Below are positions 20,279 through 29,337 of a stretch of DNA of 64,000 nucleotides, one piece after another (positions within the stretch are counted from its first letter, which is position 1; the number at the start of each line of letters is the position of its first letter). The stretch covers positions 3,378,001 to 3,442,000 of the forward strand of contig NZ_CP149571.1 in NCBI RefSeq assembly GCF_037890695.1, in the 5' to 3' direction. A program made the position numbers and the translations under genes. This stretch comes from Aeromonas jandaei (GTDB lineage: Bacteria > Pseudomonadota > Gammaproteobacteria > Enterobacterales > Aeromonadaceae). The notes below the pieces were generated by a model. It saw only the letters and a program-made list of their open reading frames with translations, made no database searches and had not been told where the DNA came from.

Positions 20279-20929
20279 TCAGGCACGGCGGATCAGGCGA
20301 TAGGCCACTTCGTCAAAATAGGAGAGCTGACCGGAGAGCACTCGCGGGTGATCCACCTCGGCAGCCCGCCCCAGCACCTCGACCCGAAAGTCCCGTTCAA
20401 ACAGCGCCCGCACCTCCATCTCCCCCACCGAGAAGGGCGGCTGGCTCTGCTGCTCCGGCTGATATTCAAGGGTCACCAGCAAGATCTGGCCCCCCTCCTC
20501 CACCAGCCGGCTCATCAGCGCGGCATACTGGCGGCGCATCGCGGTTGGCAGGGCGATCAGCGCCGCCCGGTCATAGACCAGCCGATAGCGGCGACCGAGC
20601 TCGGGTGCGGCAAAGAAATCCCCTTCGAAGATGCGCAGGCTCTCGACCTGATGGCACTGATAGGGGCCCACCTCGCTCACCGCCGCCTTTAGGCTGTTTT
20701 CACTGAAAAAGCTGGCGATGGCGACGGAGGAGAGCTCGAAGCCATCGACCGGATGACCCTGCCCGCTCAGCCAGAGCATGTCGCGAGACTTGCCGCACAG
20801 GGGCACCAGCACCGGCTCATCCGGCTGCTGCGCCGACCACCAGGATTGCAGCCAGCGGTTGAAATCTGCCTGATGAAAGCCAATTCGGTTCTCTTCCCAA
20901 CGCTGATGCCAAAACGCAGCTTCCATCAT
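20279..20929 (-). CDS. tpm: Thiopurine S-methyltransferase
   Basis: SAM-dependent methyltransferase of the TPMT family; the bacterial members also methylate selenium and tellurium compounds. It has 216 residues. The SAM-binding motif is LVPLCGKSRDMLWLSGQGHPVDGFELS, and the N-terminal MEAAFWHQRWEENRIGFHQADFN is typical of bacterial TPMT. Conserved YDRAALIALP follows. ATG 20929 and ATG 20926 are adjacent alternatives, both preceded by GGGGAATC. No operon partner is close. Its terminator is not obvious; the nearest is the stem at 20015-20036. Confidence 0.93.
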   Translation of the reverse strand: MMEAAFWHQRWEENRIGFHQADFNRWLQSWWSAQQPDEPVLVPLCGKSRDMLWLSGQGHPVDGFELSSVAIASFFSENSLKAAVSEVGPYQCHQVESLRIFEGDFFAAPELGRRYRLVYDRAALIALPTAMRRQYAALMSRLVEEGGQILLVTLEYQPEQQSQPPFSVGEMEVRALFERDFRVEVLGRAAEVDHPRVLSGQLSYFDEVAYRLIRRA

Positions 20930-21099
20930 GATTCCCCATTGCTTACGAAAAATTGCTTACTAAAAGATGCCTCAATATCACAACTTAACCGGCACCACGC
21001 AACCCTCTGCCCACCCTTTTTATCGGGCGGCCCCTCACCGCATCTCCCGTGATGGCCTGCGGGGTACTCTGGCCTCTCCGGCAGGCAAACAGGGGCTTA

Positions 21100-21124
21100 A
21101 ACCCATGCCAAAGTGGCATGGGTT
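21100..21124 (-). repeat. Perfect inverted repeat downstream of the LRR-kinase gene
   Basis: AACCCATGCCA / TGGCATGGGTT, an 11-bp perfect stem with a 3-base loop. On the minus strand it is followed by only TT-AAG, so it is at best a weak terminator for the LRR-kinase gene. A second small stem (GGGCC/GGCCC) lies at about 21160-21175. The rest of 20930-21180 shows no gene. Confidence 0.5.
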
Positions 21125-21180
21125 GGTGATGATTAATGAGTAAAAGAGGAGGATTTAACGGGCCAATTAGGCCCGCAAGG

Positions 21181-22560
21181 TCACAACAGGGTGCTGCGCG
21201 CAACCGCAAGCTGACGGCCGATCTCGGCAAAATCGGGGCGATCGCCATGAAGTTCAGAGAGACAAGCCGCCGTTAGCTGGTGCAAACCGGCAAGCTGCGC
21301 TTCATCAACATCGCCATCGCAGCGTGCCAGCAGCTCCTCCAGCAGGCAGCCAAAGGCGCGTACCTCCAGTCGCTCCAGCCCCTGCGCCAGCTCGCGCTCA
21401 TGCAGGTCATAGAGGGAAGCGGCGCCAAAATCGCCGAGCAGGGCGTGGGCAGAGGGCCCGCGGGTAAAGAGGATATTGTGACCGTAGAGATCCCCGTGCA
21501 TGATGCCGGCCTGGTGCAGATGACCCGCCACCGAGGCAATCCCCAGGGCCAGCGTCAGCGCCTCGGCCAGGGTAAAGCGCAGCCCTTCGTCATAAACATC
21601 GCGGGTGCAGGAGGCCAGACTCGGCGGCCCCGCCAGATTGGCAAAGGCCGGGTCGATCAGCGCCATCACCAGCGCCGGCATGCCGGAGGGGTGATCGGCC
21701 ACCCGCCCCAAGACGGGGATCAGGTTGGGGTGAGCGCCTGCCGCCAGCGACGCCGCCATCTCGCACTGGGGCAAGCCATCGCTGGTCACCGCCCCCTTGA
21801 AGATCTTGACCGCCACCTCGCTCGCGCCAATGGCATCGCGCGACTCATCGGCTATCCGCTCGGCCACCAGCGGCTCACTGTGCATGGCCGCGCGATGAAT
21901 CACGCCAGAAGCCCCCTGCCCCAACAGCTCGCCGATCGCAAGGCGCTGCCACGGCAAGGAGGCAACCTGCTCATCGCTGATGGCGCGCGCCTCCGCCCCC
22001 TCGCTAAAGGGGTTGCCGGAGTAGGCAAGCCAGGCAAGGCGCGGCAGCGCGAGCAGCCACTCGGGGAAGCGCTCGATGCGGTTGGCGGCGATGCGCAGCA
22101 GCTCCAGCTTGCGGCAATTGGCAAGGCTGGCCGGCAGCTCGCGCAGACGGTTGCCCGCCAGCATCAGCTTTTGCAGGGCATCGCACTGACCCAGCTCATC
22201 GGGCAGCCGTTCAATTGCGTTATCGGTCAGGATCAGCCAGCGCAAACCGGCGGGCAGCGCTTTGGCCGGCACGGTGGCAATCTGGTTGGCCTTAAAGCCC
22301 ACCATGGTCAGCGCCGGACAGCGCCCCAGCACCTCGGGCAGCTCGGTAAAGCGGTTTTCGGTGCAGAAGATGATGCGCAGTTTGCCAAACCCGGCCAGCT
22401 CGTCCGGCAGCGTGCTTAGCTGGTTGCCGGTGAGATCCAGCACCTCCAGCGTCTCTTTCAGGCTCAAAATCTCGCTGGGGAAAACCGCAAGGTTTTCAGA
22501 GAGCTTCAAATGGCGGGCACCGCACAGTTCACCTGCGCGCAGCTGTTCCAGAGTATGCAT
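21181..22560 (-). CDS. Leucine-rich-repeat protein kinase
   Basis: A 459-residue cytosolic fusion. Residues about 15-185 are six or so leucine-rich repeats (LxxLxLxxNxLxxLPxxL, for example LEVLDLTGNQLSTLPDEL). Residues about 205-455 form a eukaryotic-like kinase with a glycine loop LGQGASGV (213-220), the ATP-binding lysine Lys252 (VAVK), a catalytic loop HGDLYGHN (355-362, Asp357) and DFG (377-379). All key catalytic residues are present, so activity is likely. HGD replaces the usual HRD. There is no signal peptide or membrane segment. The substrate is unknown; LRRs suggest protein binding. Confidence 0.88.
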   Translation of the reverse strand: MHTLEQLRAGELCGARHLKLSENLAVFPSEILSLKETLEVLDLTGNQLSTLPDELAGFGKLRIIFCTENRFTELPEVLGRCPALTMVGFKANQIATVPAKALPAGLRWLILTDNAIERLPDELGQCDALQKLMLAGNRLRELPASLANCRKLELLRIAANRIERFPEWLLALPRLAWLAYSGNPFSEGAEARAISDEQVASLPWQRLAIGELLGQGASGVIHRAAMHSEPLVAERIADESRDAIGASEVAVKIFKGAVTSDGLPQCEMAASLAAGAHPNLIPVLGRVADHPSGMPALVMALIDPAFANLAGPPSLASCTRDVYDEGLRFTLAEALTLALGIASVAGHLHQAGIMHGDLYGHNILFTRGPSAHALLGDFGAASLYDLHERELAQGLERLEVRAFGCLLEELLARCDGDVDEAQLAGLHQLTAACLSELHGDRPDFAEIGRQLAVARSTLL

Positions 22561-22740
22561 AACCGTTTCTCAATCCTGATGATCTGCCTGATGGCACAGC
22601 GACCATCAGCGCGCGCCGAACCCGGGTCCGGCGATTTTAAAGGGGGGCATTATAAAGAATTCGGGACGCAGATCGCCCCTTTTGTTGCTTTGGCAAGGCT
22701 CAGCGCTCAGCCGCCCCACCCCTGCAGATTGACGAAAATA

Positions 22741-22841
22741 CGTAGGGTGCAATAAGCGCAGCGCATTGCACCGTTTTCAGAGCGGCTTTTGAGCAAAACA
22801 GCAGAAACCAAATGAGCGGTGCAATTTCATTGCACCCTACG
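22741..22841. repeat. REP-like inverted pair (BIME/MITE-like element)
   Basis: A 101-bp element with perfect 13-bp terminal inverted repeats (CGTAGGGTGCAAT at 22741-22753, ATTGCACCCTACG at 22829-22841). Each end folds into its own hairpin: GGTGCAAT/ATTGCACC with an 11-base loop on the left and a 3-base loop on the right. Such GTAGGGTGCAAT...ATTGCACC units are common dispersed intergenic repeats in proteobacteria (from memory). It ends 19 bp before the stop codon of the STAND-nuclease gene. Elsewhere in 22561-22860 I see only the start region of the LRR-kinase gene. Confidence 0.8.
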
Positions 22842-22860
22842 GACTCGAAACAGATAGTTT

Positions 22861-25800
22861 TTATTCAAACCGCTGCTCGTGTTCCATATCCTCCCGCAGC
22901 TCTCGTTCTTTCTGGCGCTCGATTAGCTGAATCAAGTTTGCAGAAACTCTTTGAGCCGCAGTCGAAATATCTGCTCTTTCATGTTCAACCAACTTACGAA
23001 TAGCCTTCTCTCTGGACTGCATTACTTCGGCTCGACTGCCAGAATAAGATGAAGGAGTGACACGCTCGGCGAATATTTCCAGAACAATTGCAGGGGCAGG
23101 AGATGCCTCAAGCAGCCTGAGAGCTAACTCTGATATCTCAAGTTTTTCAATCTCTTCATCCTTGTCCCACAAGTTAATGCTTGCTGCAATAGCTCCCCAT
23201 ACGCGTGGCTCATTTCGGGCACAACACCATGCAATCAGAAAATCCATATTAATATGGGAGAGAGGTGAGAATCGTAAGTCGCTGTTACAAATAAAAAACC
23301 GCCGTCGTTTCTGTTGCTCTTCAGTGCCTTCAAAAACTCGGTTTAAAAATGCCTCTGGCATCAGCGAGGCGGTTGTCTCAATGGCGCTTTCATATGAATG
23401 GACATCACCATAGTGCAAGTCAACAACAGCAAAGATCGCGTCCAACCACTCCTGTTTTTCTGGCTCATTGCCATCGAAACGTAATGCAGCATTGATGACG
23501 CATTCCATGTTGTAATCATCCATCCCAGAGGGATCACAGTGATCCTTTGGAAGACTTAAAATCGCCGCTTTAAGACCAATCTGACGAAAATCAAGGCCAA
23601 GCTGATCTCCTGATTCTTTATCATGTAACCGCATACTTAACGCACGCAGCACCACATCACAACCTCTCGGTTTTCTCAGGAGTCGAATCGCAAGATCAAT
23701 TACTCGGTCTCTGGATAAATCCCCATATTCATCCCGCCATAGGATTGATTCATACATACTCGGGTGAATATCAGAGTCATCCATAATATTCATACAACGA
23801 TCCAGATCGGCTTCAGTGAAATTCCATCGAGGATGCAGCTCAACCAAACCGTGTCGAAGTTGAGGATGTTGTGCACACTGATCAAGTAATACCTTTGAAA
23901 GAGCTGGGTCGATACTGTCAACTTCTTCGATAAAGCCCTCAAACACTAACAAGTTTTTATATCCTGCAGGCTGTATCTCAAGATACTCGACAAGTTTTAG
24001 CCAAGCAGAATATAAATCATGCCCTCCCTTGGCCAAACCTCTCCCGAATGCTGTACGGTAAGGCATGTAGTCATTAGAAAATAGGTTAGGCCCCAGTTCA
24101 TCGAAATTATGATTTGAGACTGCAAACTCCTCACCCAATTGGAATGCCTTGGTTGTAAGTCGCCTTTCGGCTTCCTGATACTTGTTATGATCGTTGTGAT
24201 CAAAATCCGTATCCAGCGTCCAAGGGCCATGTACTCTGCTGAGCACATACATCATGATTGTCGGAAGCAAATCATGAGGCTCCAGCTCTTTCTCCAGTGC
24301 AACAAGGGCATCTGGCATGGGCACAAAATAATTAGATATTTTATGCTTGGTATGATGGTGGAAATATATCATCGTACGGATGGCTTTCCAGCCTTCGCCC
24401 CAAGGATGATGTGCATGTAATTTTCGAGCTGCATCAATCAGTATTTCCCTCATCGCTTGCTGGTTCCACATCCCTCGAAATGTATTAGCCATGATCTGTC
24501 GTGCAGGGACTTCAAGAGCAGGATCGCCAGAAGTGCCCAATTGTACAGCCTCATCGATAAAAGCGCGGCGCCACTGCACAAGCTCATCATGATTAGGGTG
24601 AAGTCCATAGTCTCTCGGCCGAGCACCAAACGCATTCATTCCAAAACCAGTCCAGCGATCCTCGAGGGCTGTCGAAAGCATCTTGAAACCCAATGATCTA
24701 CGTCTAGCTACATCAGATAAAAAACATTCATTCATAATGGCAATTCGCTGAACTAAAGTAGCGTGCGTGCCAGACAAATATGCTTGGAAGAAATTCGTTA
24801 TCTGCCTTGTCAGTGAGTTATTACCATCGTTTCCCTTCTCATAATCAGCCATATGGATCAGGAGTTTCATGCAACGTTCAAAGGCTTTTGGCTCATATGC
24901 TAATTGACATAAAATATTAATAATTGATGTTCGGTGTGAATTATAACCCGATTTTATGCCATTAAAATCAGAGGAGGTAAGTACAGCCTCAATCCTGTCA
25001 AGCAAATATTCAGGTGCAACTGGGGAGATATAATCCAGCATTCGTGCCGATATCTCGCTCAACGCTGTTATATTCCCTAACAGCCCATCTGGTTCAAGCC
25101 AATTCTCCACAATCTCTTTAGCCACGGGATGCTCGTGCAGCAGCCCTAACCTGTGCGCGAACGACATGAGTAAACGTTGGTGGCCGGAAGTTTCAAAAAT
25201 AACTCTGAGTTGATTAACCGGAATACAATTCAGTGCCGATGACGCCAACCTGTTGGCAATTGCATGAGGCAAAATGGCCCGCCAATGAGCCCTCTTTTGT
25301 ACGATATGGCGTTCTGACAACTTGCTTGTTGCTTGGAACAACTGCTTTACGGAATACCCCGAGATAGAACCCAATACTTCCAGTTCGTTTTGGCTTTCCT
25401 TCGCCGATGAAACCGAAAATGAATAAACCAGAGACAATATTTCCGCCTGCTCCCGTAGACCATCATCCGGATTTTTCTGCTGCTCGAACAAGCGGTTAAA
25501 CAACTGTGCATCTGAAAGCTGAGCCAGACTTTCACCTTCCTCAACTCTCTCAGCGATAGCCAGAGAAACCCGCGCATTACCATCAGCAAACTCTGCTATT
25601 CGGCGGGCGTTATTTCGACCAATATCAGGAAAGCGACGAAAAAGAAGCTGTTCAGCAACCTCTGGCCCAACAGTCTCTATATGAATAACTTCTGTAAATT
25701 GCGGTCTATCACCTTCTTTAATGTCATATTCAACTGTGATAAGTCTCACCTGCGAGCCGTTTGCCGTCACTTTACTGGCCAAGAGGGTATGCAATTCAGA

Positions 25801-26712
25801 AGGACAATTATCGAGGATCATAATGGCCCGTCGTCCCTCAGCGATCAGTCTATCCAACATTGCTGTTGCAGAGGGTTCCGGGTTTTCACCAGTATCAACA
25901 TAAACTGCGATAGTCCGATCGAGCGCATCTGCTCCGACTGATTCATCGAAAAGAGCCTGTACAATTCGGGTCTTTCCAACACCGGATAATCCCGTAATCC
26001 GAACAGCTTTATTGGTTGAGCGAATCAGCTCACGCATTGGCCCGATAGCGTCCTGAATGGCTAGCTTTTGCCCTTTTCCTGATGGCAGAGTAATTATCAC
26101 CCCTGGTGCTGAAATCAAGGTATCTTCTGCCCCCTGAGGAGGATTGCTCCAAGCCCCATATGGCTGCCACCCAGAATATCCCTGACCAAGTATTTTTTTG
26201 GCCCAGAGCATGACTGACGGGTGCTGCCGCAGCCATTGCACCAGTTTCGATCGGTCGTAAAAATCCAAGTGAATATTGGAGTGATTAGGATCATCCGCTA
26301 CCGCATACTGCATTGCTTGCAGGCGGTCCTCTTTCATAAGAGGAGAGCAATTATCACCCAAGCTGACGATGATATAGCTACCGCGCTTTGCCGCTAGCCC
26401 TGCGATAGCACGTGATAATTTTCCTGTGGGAGCCATTTCTTTGCTGATTGCCGATTTCGGCATATCGTGTATTTTTGCTTGAAAGATCGTATCAGGTCTT
26501 TCAATAAAGCCAGTGCTCATTTGCTCGACCGGTACTTTAACGTGCACATCGATACCGCCGTCGGGAGCATTTATAGAGCCTGACCAGTGTACATAAGCAG
26601 GGCTATGACCATGGGCTGCAATTTCCGCCTCGGCAAGGCGCGCTATTAACTCTTCAAGCTGGCTATCAGAGAGCCGGAGTAAGTCATCTTTCTCAATATC
26701 AAAAATCGCCAC
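22861..26712 (-). CDS. STAND P-loop NTPase with N-terminal Mrr-like nuclease domain, probable anti-phage protein
   Basis: A 1283-residue protein not matched to a named family. Residues 1-175 look like an Mrr-type PD-(D/E)xK nuclease: DGGID at 51-55 and FQAK at 77-80 give the D...QxK metal site. Residues about 205-400 are a STAND/NB-ARC-like ATPase with Walker A GLSGVGKT (241-248), Walker B IMILD (297-301) and a sensor-like LITVEYD. The remaining 880 residues are helical and repeat-like, a plausible ligand sensor. The start is GTG at 26712 with AGAGGG upstream. Base composition is visibly AT-richer than the neighbours, suggesting transfer. The layout resembles Avs-type phage sensors; that role is inferred. 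Confidence 0.75.
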   Translation of the reverse strand: MAIFDIEKDDLLRLSDSQLEELIARLAEAEIAAHGHSPAYVHWSGSINAPDGGIDVHVKVPVEQMSTGFIERPDTIFQAKIHDMPKSAISKEMAPTGKLSRAIAGLAAKRGSYIIVSLGDNCSPLMKEDRLQAMQYAVADDPNHSNIHLDFYDRSKLVQWLRQHPSVMLWAKKILGQGYSGWQPYGAWSNPPQGAEDTLISAPGVIITLPSGKGQKLAIQDAIGPMRELIRSTNKAVRITGLSGVGKTRIVQALFDESVGADALDRTIAVYVDTGENPEPSATAMLDRLIAEGRRAIMILDNCPSELHTLLASKVTANGSQVRLITVEYDIKEGDRPQFTEVIHIETVGPEVAEQLLFRRFPDIGRNNARRIAEFADGNARVSLAIAERVEEGESLAQLSDAQLFNRLFEQQKNPDDGLREQAEILSLVYSFSVSSAKESQNELEVLGSISGYSVKQLFQATSKLSERHIVQKRAHWRAILPHAIANRLASSALNCIPVNQLRVIFETSGHQRLLMSFAHRLGLLHEHPVAKEIVENWLEPDGLLGNITALSEISARMLDYISPVAPEYLLDRIEAVLTSSDFNGIKSGYNSHRTSIINILCQLAYEPKAFERCMKLLIHMADYEKGNDGNNSLTRQITNFFQAYLSGTHATLVQRIAIMNECFLSDVARRRSLGFKMLSTALEDRWTGFGMNAFGARPRDYGLHPNHDELVQWRRAFIDEAVQLGTSGDPALEVPARQIMANTFRGMWNQQAMREILIDAARKLHAHHPWGEGWKAIRTMIYFHHHTKHKISNYFVPMPDALVALEKELEPHDLLPTIMMYVLSRVHGPWTLDTDFDHNDHNKYQEAERRLTTKAFQLGEEFAVSNHNFDELGPNLFSNDYMPYRTAFGRGLAKGGHDLYSAWLKLVEYLEIQPAGYKNLLVFEGFIEEVDSIDPALSKVLLDQCAQHPQLRHGLVELHPRWNFTEADLDRCMNIMDDSDIHPSMYESILWRDEYGDLSRDRVIDLAIRLLRKPRGCDVVLRALSMRLHDKESGDQLGLDFRQIGLKAAILSLPKDHCDPSGMDDYNMECVINAALRFDGNEPEKQEWLDAIFAVVDLHYGDVHSYESAIETTASLMPEAFLNRVFEGTEEQQKRRRFFICNSDLRFSPLSHINMDFLIAWCCARNEPRVWGAIAASINLWDKDEEIEKLEISELALRLLEASPAPAIVLEIFAERVTPSSYSGSRAEVMQSREKAIRKLVEHERADISTAAQRVSANLIQLIERQKERELREDMEHEQRFE

Positions 26713-26908
26713 GATGCCCTCTGATGCTTCCGAGTTAGAAGGCCACTATGTTATTCACATACAAATCAATTATCTACTTGTACAGGAAATGGTGTGACCT
26801 ATACCGGGAGGTGATTGCATTTCGACCAAAAAATCTACCCATATTAACAGTCACATGAGTTTCATTCCTCCACAGTTCTGTTGTCTGAAAAATATTGACA
26901 TGCAAACT

Positions 26909-26952
26909 CCTGTAATAAGAAAGACGCCCTAAGGCGTCTTTCTTATTACAGG
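26909..26952. terminator. Long perfect inverted repeat, terminator-like
   Basis: Two 20-base arms (26909-26928 and 26933-26952) are perfectly complementary around a CTAA loop; the inner part is AAAGACGCC/GGCGTCTTT. It follows the cystatin-like gene by 57 bases on the minus strand and may serve as its terminator and insulate the STAND-nuclease gene. The outer arms are AT-rich and lack a long T tract beyond the stem. The rest of the 297-bp gap 26713-27009 holds no gene and presumably the STAND gene promoter. Confidence 0.65.
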
Positions 26953-27009
26953 ATTCGGAGCAAGCAGGTTGGAAGCTACTCCCCCTCCCCGTCTTGCTCC
27001 GCAACCCAA

Positions 27010-27282
27010 TCAGATCGGGGTGATGGAGGTGATATGGGCCGAGCCATCCAGAGACTGGAAGATCTGCACCACGGCTTCGCCATGGATCGGCTGGGCGAGC
27101 GGCACTGTGCTCTTGCACTTGAAGCGGTAGTTGGTACCAGCCACCACCTGGGTGGAGACTTCAAAGGGGGTGTACTGTACCCCGACAAATCCTTTCATCG
27201 CCTGGTTGAACACTGCCTGATCTTCGGCGGTCAGCTTGTGATATGCGGTCCATCCACCTACCAACACTGCTTGTTCTGACAT
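27010..27282 (-). CDS. Cystatin-like small protein, putative cysteine-protease inhibitor
   Basis: A 90-residue protein without a signal peptide. It carries the cystatin hallmark QxVxG as QVVAG (45-49) followed by TNYRFKCKS, as in stefins and plant cystatins, and an N-terminal double glycine (VGG, 8-10) where cystatins have their conserved glycine. Length fits a stefin-like fold. The start at 27282 is preceded by GGAGAG at a good distance; the frame is open further upstream but without a better site. A role as a cytosolic cysteine-protease inhibitor is inferred; the target is unknown. It has its own terminator-like hairpin. Confidence 0.68.
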   Translation of the reverse strand: MSEQAVLVGGWTAYHKLTAEDQAVFNQAMKGFVGVQYTPFEVSTQVVAGTNYRFKCKSTVPLAQPIHGEAVVQIFQSLDGSAHITSITPI

Positions 27283-27598
27283 ATCAAACTCTCCGTGCTC
27301 TATGATCCCGATTCGTTTGGCCGATCGGGCTGCGCCCCGTTGATTCAAGTGGTTTCCGGTCTCCACCGGGAGCCGCTGCCGGTAGGCACGCTGACTCCCC
27401 TTTGCCGCATCGCGGCCCTGTTGCCGCCCGCCTTGTCTGATAAGGCTTGCTGGCGCTCTATCATCAGGGGCCGGTCGCAATGGGCATGAAAGAGCCTAGT
27501 GCCGATGCCAGAAATCGCCTCCTGTTAGATGTGACAGGGGCGCGCCCGGGCAAAGCTGCTAGCGGGCAGAAAATTGCGGCGCAAACGATTGGAAAAAG

Positions 27599-27626
27599 AA
27601 AAGACGCCGCAAGGGCGTCTTTTTTG
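27599..27626 (-). terminator. Terminator of the guaBA operon
   Basis: AAAAGACGCC / GGCGTCTTTT stem with a GCAAG loop, 38 bases after the guaA stop. The minus strand continues CTTTTTCC after the stem and the plus strand has T6. Between this and the cystatin-like gene start (27283-27598) I see no convincing gene. Confidence 0.8.
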
Positions 27627-27663
27627 CATTTTTATGCTCGATGGGCAGCAGGGCGCGTGCCGC

Positions 27664-29253
27664 TTATTCCCATTCGATGGTTGCGGGCGGCTTGCCGGAG
27701 ACGTCGTACACCACGCGGGAGATACCGTTGATCTCGTTGATGATGCGATTCGATACGTGACCGAGGAAGTCGTACGGCAGGTGAGCCCAGTGGGCGGTCA
27801 TAAAGTCGATGGTTTCGACGGCGCGCAGGGCAATGACCCAGTCATATTTGCGGCCATCGCCCATGACGCCAACGGAGCGCACCGGCAGGAACACGGCGAA
27901 CGCCTGGCTGACCTGGTTGTAGAGATCGGCTTTGCGCAGCTCTTCGATAAAGACCGCATCGGCGCGGCGCAAGATATCGCAGTACTCTTTCTTCACTTCG
28001 CCAAGAACGCGCACGCCCAGACCCGGGCCCGGGAACGGGTGACGGTAGAGCATATCGTAAGGCAGACCCAGCTCAAGGCCGACGCGGCGCACTTCGTCTT
28101 TGAACAGTTCGCGCAGCGGCTCGACCAGACCCATCTTCATCTCTTCCGGCAGGCCACCGACGTTGTGGTGAGACTTGATGACGTGGGCCTTGCCGGTCTT
28201 GCTGGCAGCGGATTCGATAACGTCCGGATAGATGGTGCCTTGCGCCAGCCACTTGGCGTTTTTCAGCTTTTTCGCTTCATCGTCAAACACTTCGACGAAG
28301 ACGCGGCCGATGATCTTGCGCTTGGCTTCCGGCTCGTCAACACCGGCCAGGGCAGAGAGGAAGCGCTCTTCGGCATCGACCTTGACGATGTTGAGACCAA
28401 AGTGATCGCCAAACATCTCCATCACCTGGGTGCCTTCGTTCAGGCGCAGCAGGCCGTTGTCCACGAATACGCAGGTCAGGCGATCGCCGATGGCGCGGTG
28501 CACCAGCATGGCAACCACGGAGGAGTCGACACCGCCGGAGAGGCCGAGGATCACTTCATCGTCACCCACCTGCTCGCGGATGCGGGCAACGGCGTCGTCG
28601 ATGATGGTGGCCGGTGTCCAGAGGCATTCGCAGCCGCAGATGTCTTTGACGAAGTGCTCCAGCATGCGGGCACCCTGACGGGTGTGGGTCACTTCCGGGT
28701 GGAACTGCACGCCGTAGAAACGCTTGGCTTCGTTGGCCATGGCCGCGTGGGGGCAGGTCGGGGTCCGGGCGATGGTGGTGAAGTCGGCCGGAATGGTGGT
28801 GACCTTGTCACCGTGGCTCATCCAGACATCCAGCAGGGCATTGCCGTTGTCGGCGATGGCATCTTCGATGTTGCGCAACAGGGCGCTGCTCTTGCCAGCT
28901 TCGCCCAGCACTTCCACCTTGGCGTAACCGAATTCACGCTCGGTGGAGGATTGCACCTTGCCACCCAGCTGCTCGGCCATGGTCTGCATGCCGTAGCAGA
29001 TACCGAACACAGGGACACCGGCGTTGAACACATACTCGGGGGCGCGCGGGCTGCCCGCTTCGGTGACGGACTCGGGGCCGCCGGAGAGGATGATGCCGCT
29101 CGGATTGAATTCGCGGATCTGCTCTTCGGTTACGTCCCAGGCCCACAGTTCGCAGTAAACGCCGATTTCGCGCACGCGGCGGGCGATCAGCTGGGTGTAC
29201 TGGGAACCGAAGTCGAGGATAAGGATACGGTGCTGGTGAATGTCTTTAGTCAT
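27664..29253 (-). CDS. guaA: GMP synthase (glutamine-hydrolysing)
   Basis: Converts XMP to GMP using ATP and glutamine. It has 529 residues. The class I amidotransferase domain (about 1-205) shows the nucleophile Cys86 in FGICYGMQ and the His/Glu pair in QFHPEV. The ATP-pyrophosphatase domain follows with the PP-loop LSGGVDSSV, and the C-terminal dimerisation domain ends in PPATIEWE. It lies 84 bp after guaB on the same strand, forming the guaBA operon, with a terminator-like hairpin in the gap. Confidence 0.98.
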   Translation of the reverse strand: MTKDIHQHRILILDFGSQYTQLIARRVREIGVYCELWAWDVTEEQIREFNPSGIILSGGPESVTEAGSPRAPEYVFNAGVPVFGICYGMQTMAEQLGGKVQSSTEREFGYAKVEVLGEAGKSSALLRNIEDAIADNGNALLDVWMSHGDKVTTIPADFTTIARTPTCPHAAMANEAKRFYGVQFHPEVTHTRQGARMLEHFVKDICGCECLWTPATIIDDAVARIREQVGDDEVILGLSGGVDSSVVAMLVHRAIGDRLTCVFVDNGLLRLNEGTQVMEMFGDHFGLNIVKVDAEERFLSALAGVDEPEAKRKIIGRVFVEVFDDEAKKLKNAKWLAQGTIYPDVIESAASKTGKAHVIKSHHNVGGLPEEMKMGLVEPLRELFKDEVRRVGLELGLPYDMLYRHPFPGPGLGVRVLGEVKKEYCDILRRADAVFIEELRKADLYNQVSQAFAVFLPVRSVGVMGDGRKYDWVIALRAVETIDFMTAHWAHLPYDFLGHVSNRIINEINGISRVVYDVSGKPPATIEWE

Positions 29254-29306
29254 TTTATTCCTGCATCAGGCTGATGTTGTCACAAAGGGCACGGGATAAA
29301 AAAAGG

Positions 29307-29336
29307 GTGGAAAAACGGGGCGCAGGGCCCCGTTTT
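29307..29336 (-). terminator. Hairpin with T tract between guaB and guaA
   Basis: AAAACGGGGC / GCCCCGTTTT (29312-29321 with 29327-29336), followed on the minus strand by T5. It begins 2 bases after the guaB stop. It may lower guaA expression relative to guaB or protect the guaB 3' end. Confidence 0.65.
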
Positions 29337-29337
29337 A

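Noticed and set aside
26909..26952. Attachment site or tRNA-associated integration site for the STAND-nuclease gene
   Set aside because: No tRNA, integrase or flanking direct repeats are visible; the structure fits a terminator.
27283..27480. N-terminal 66-residue extension of the cystatin-like gene
   Set aside because: The extension is Arg/Gln-rich with no support, while the internal ATG at 27282 has a good GGAGAG site and gives a full-length cystatin-like protein.
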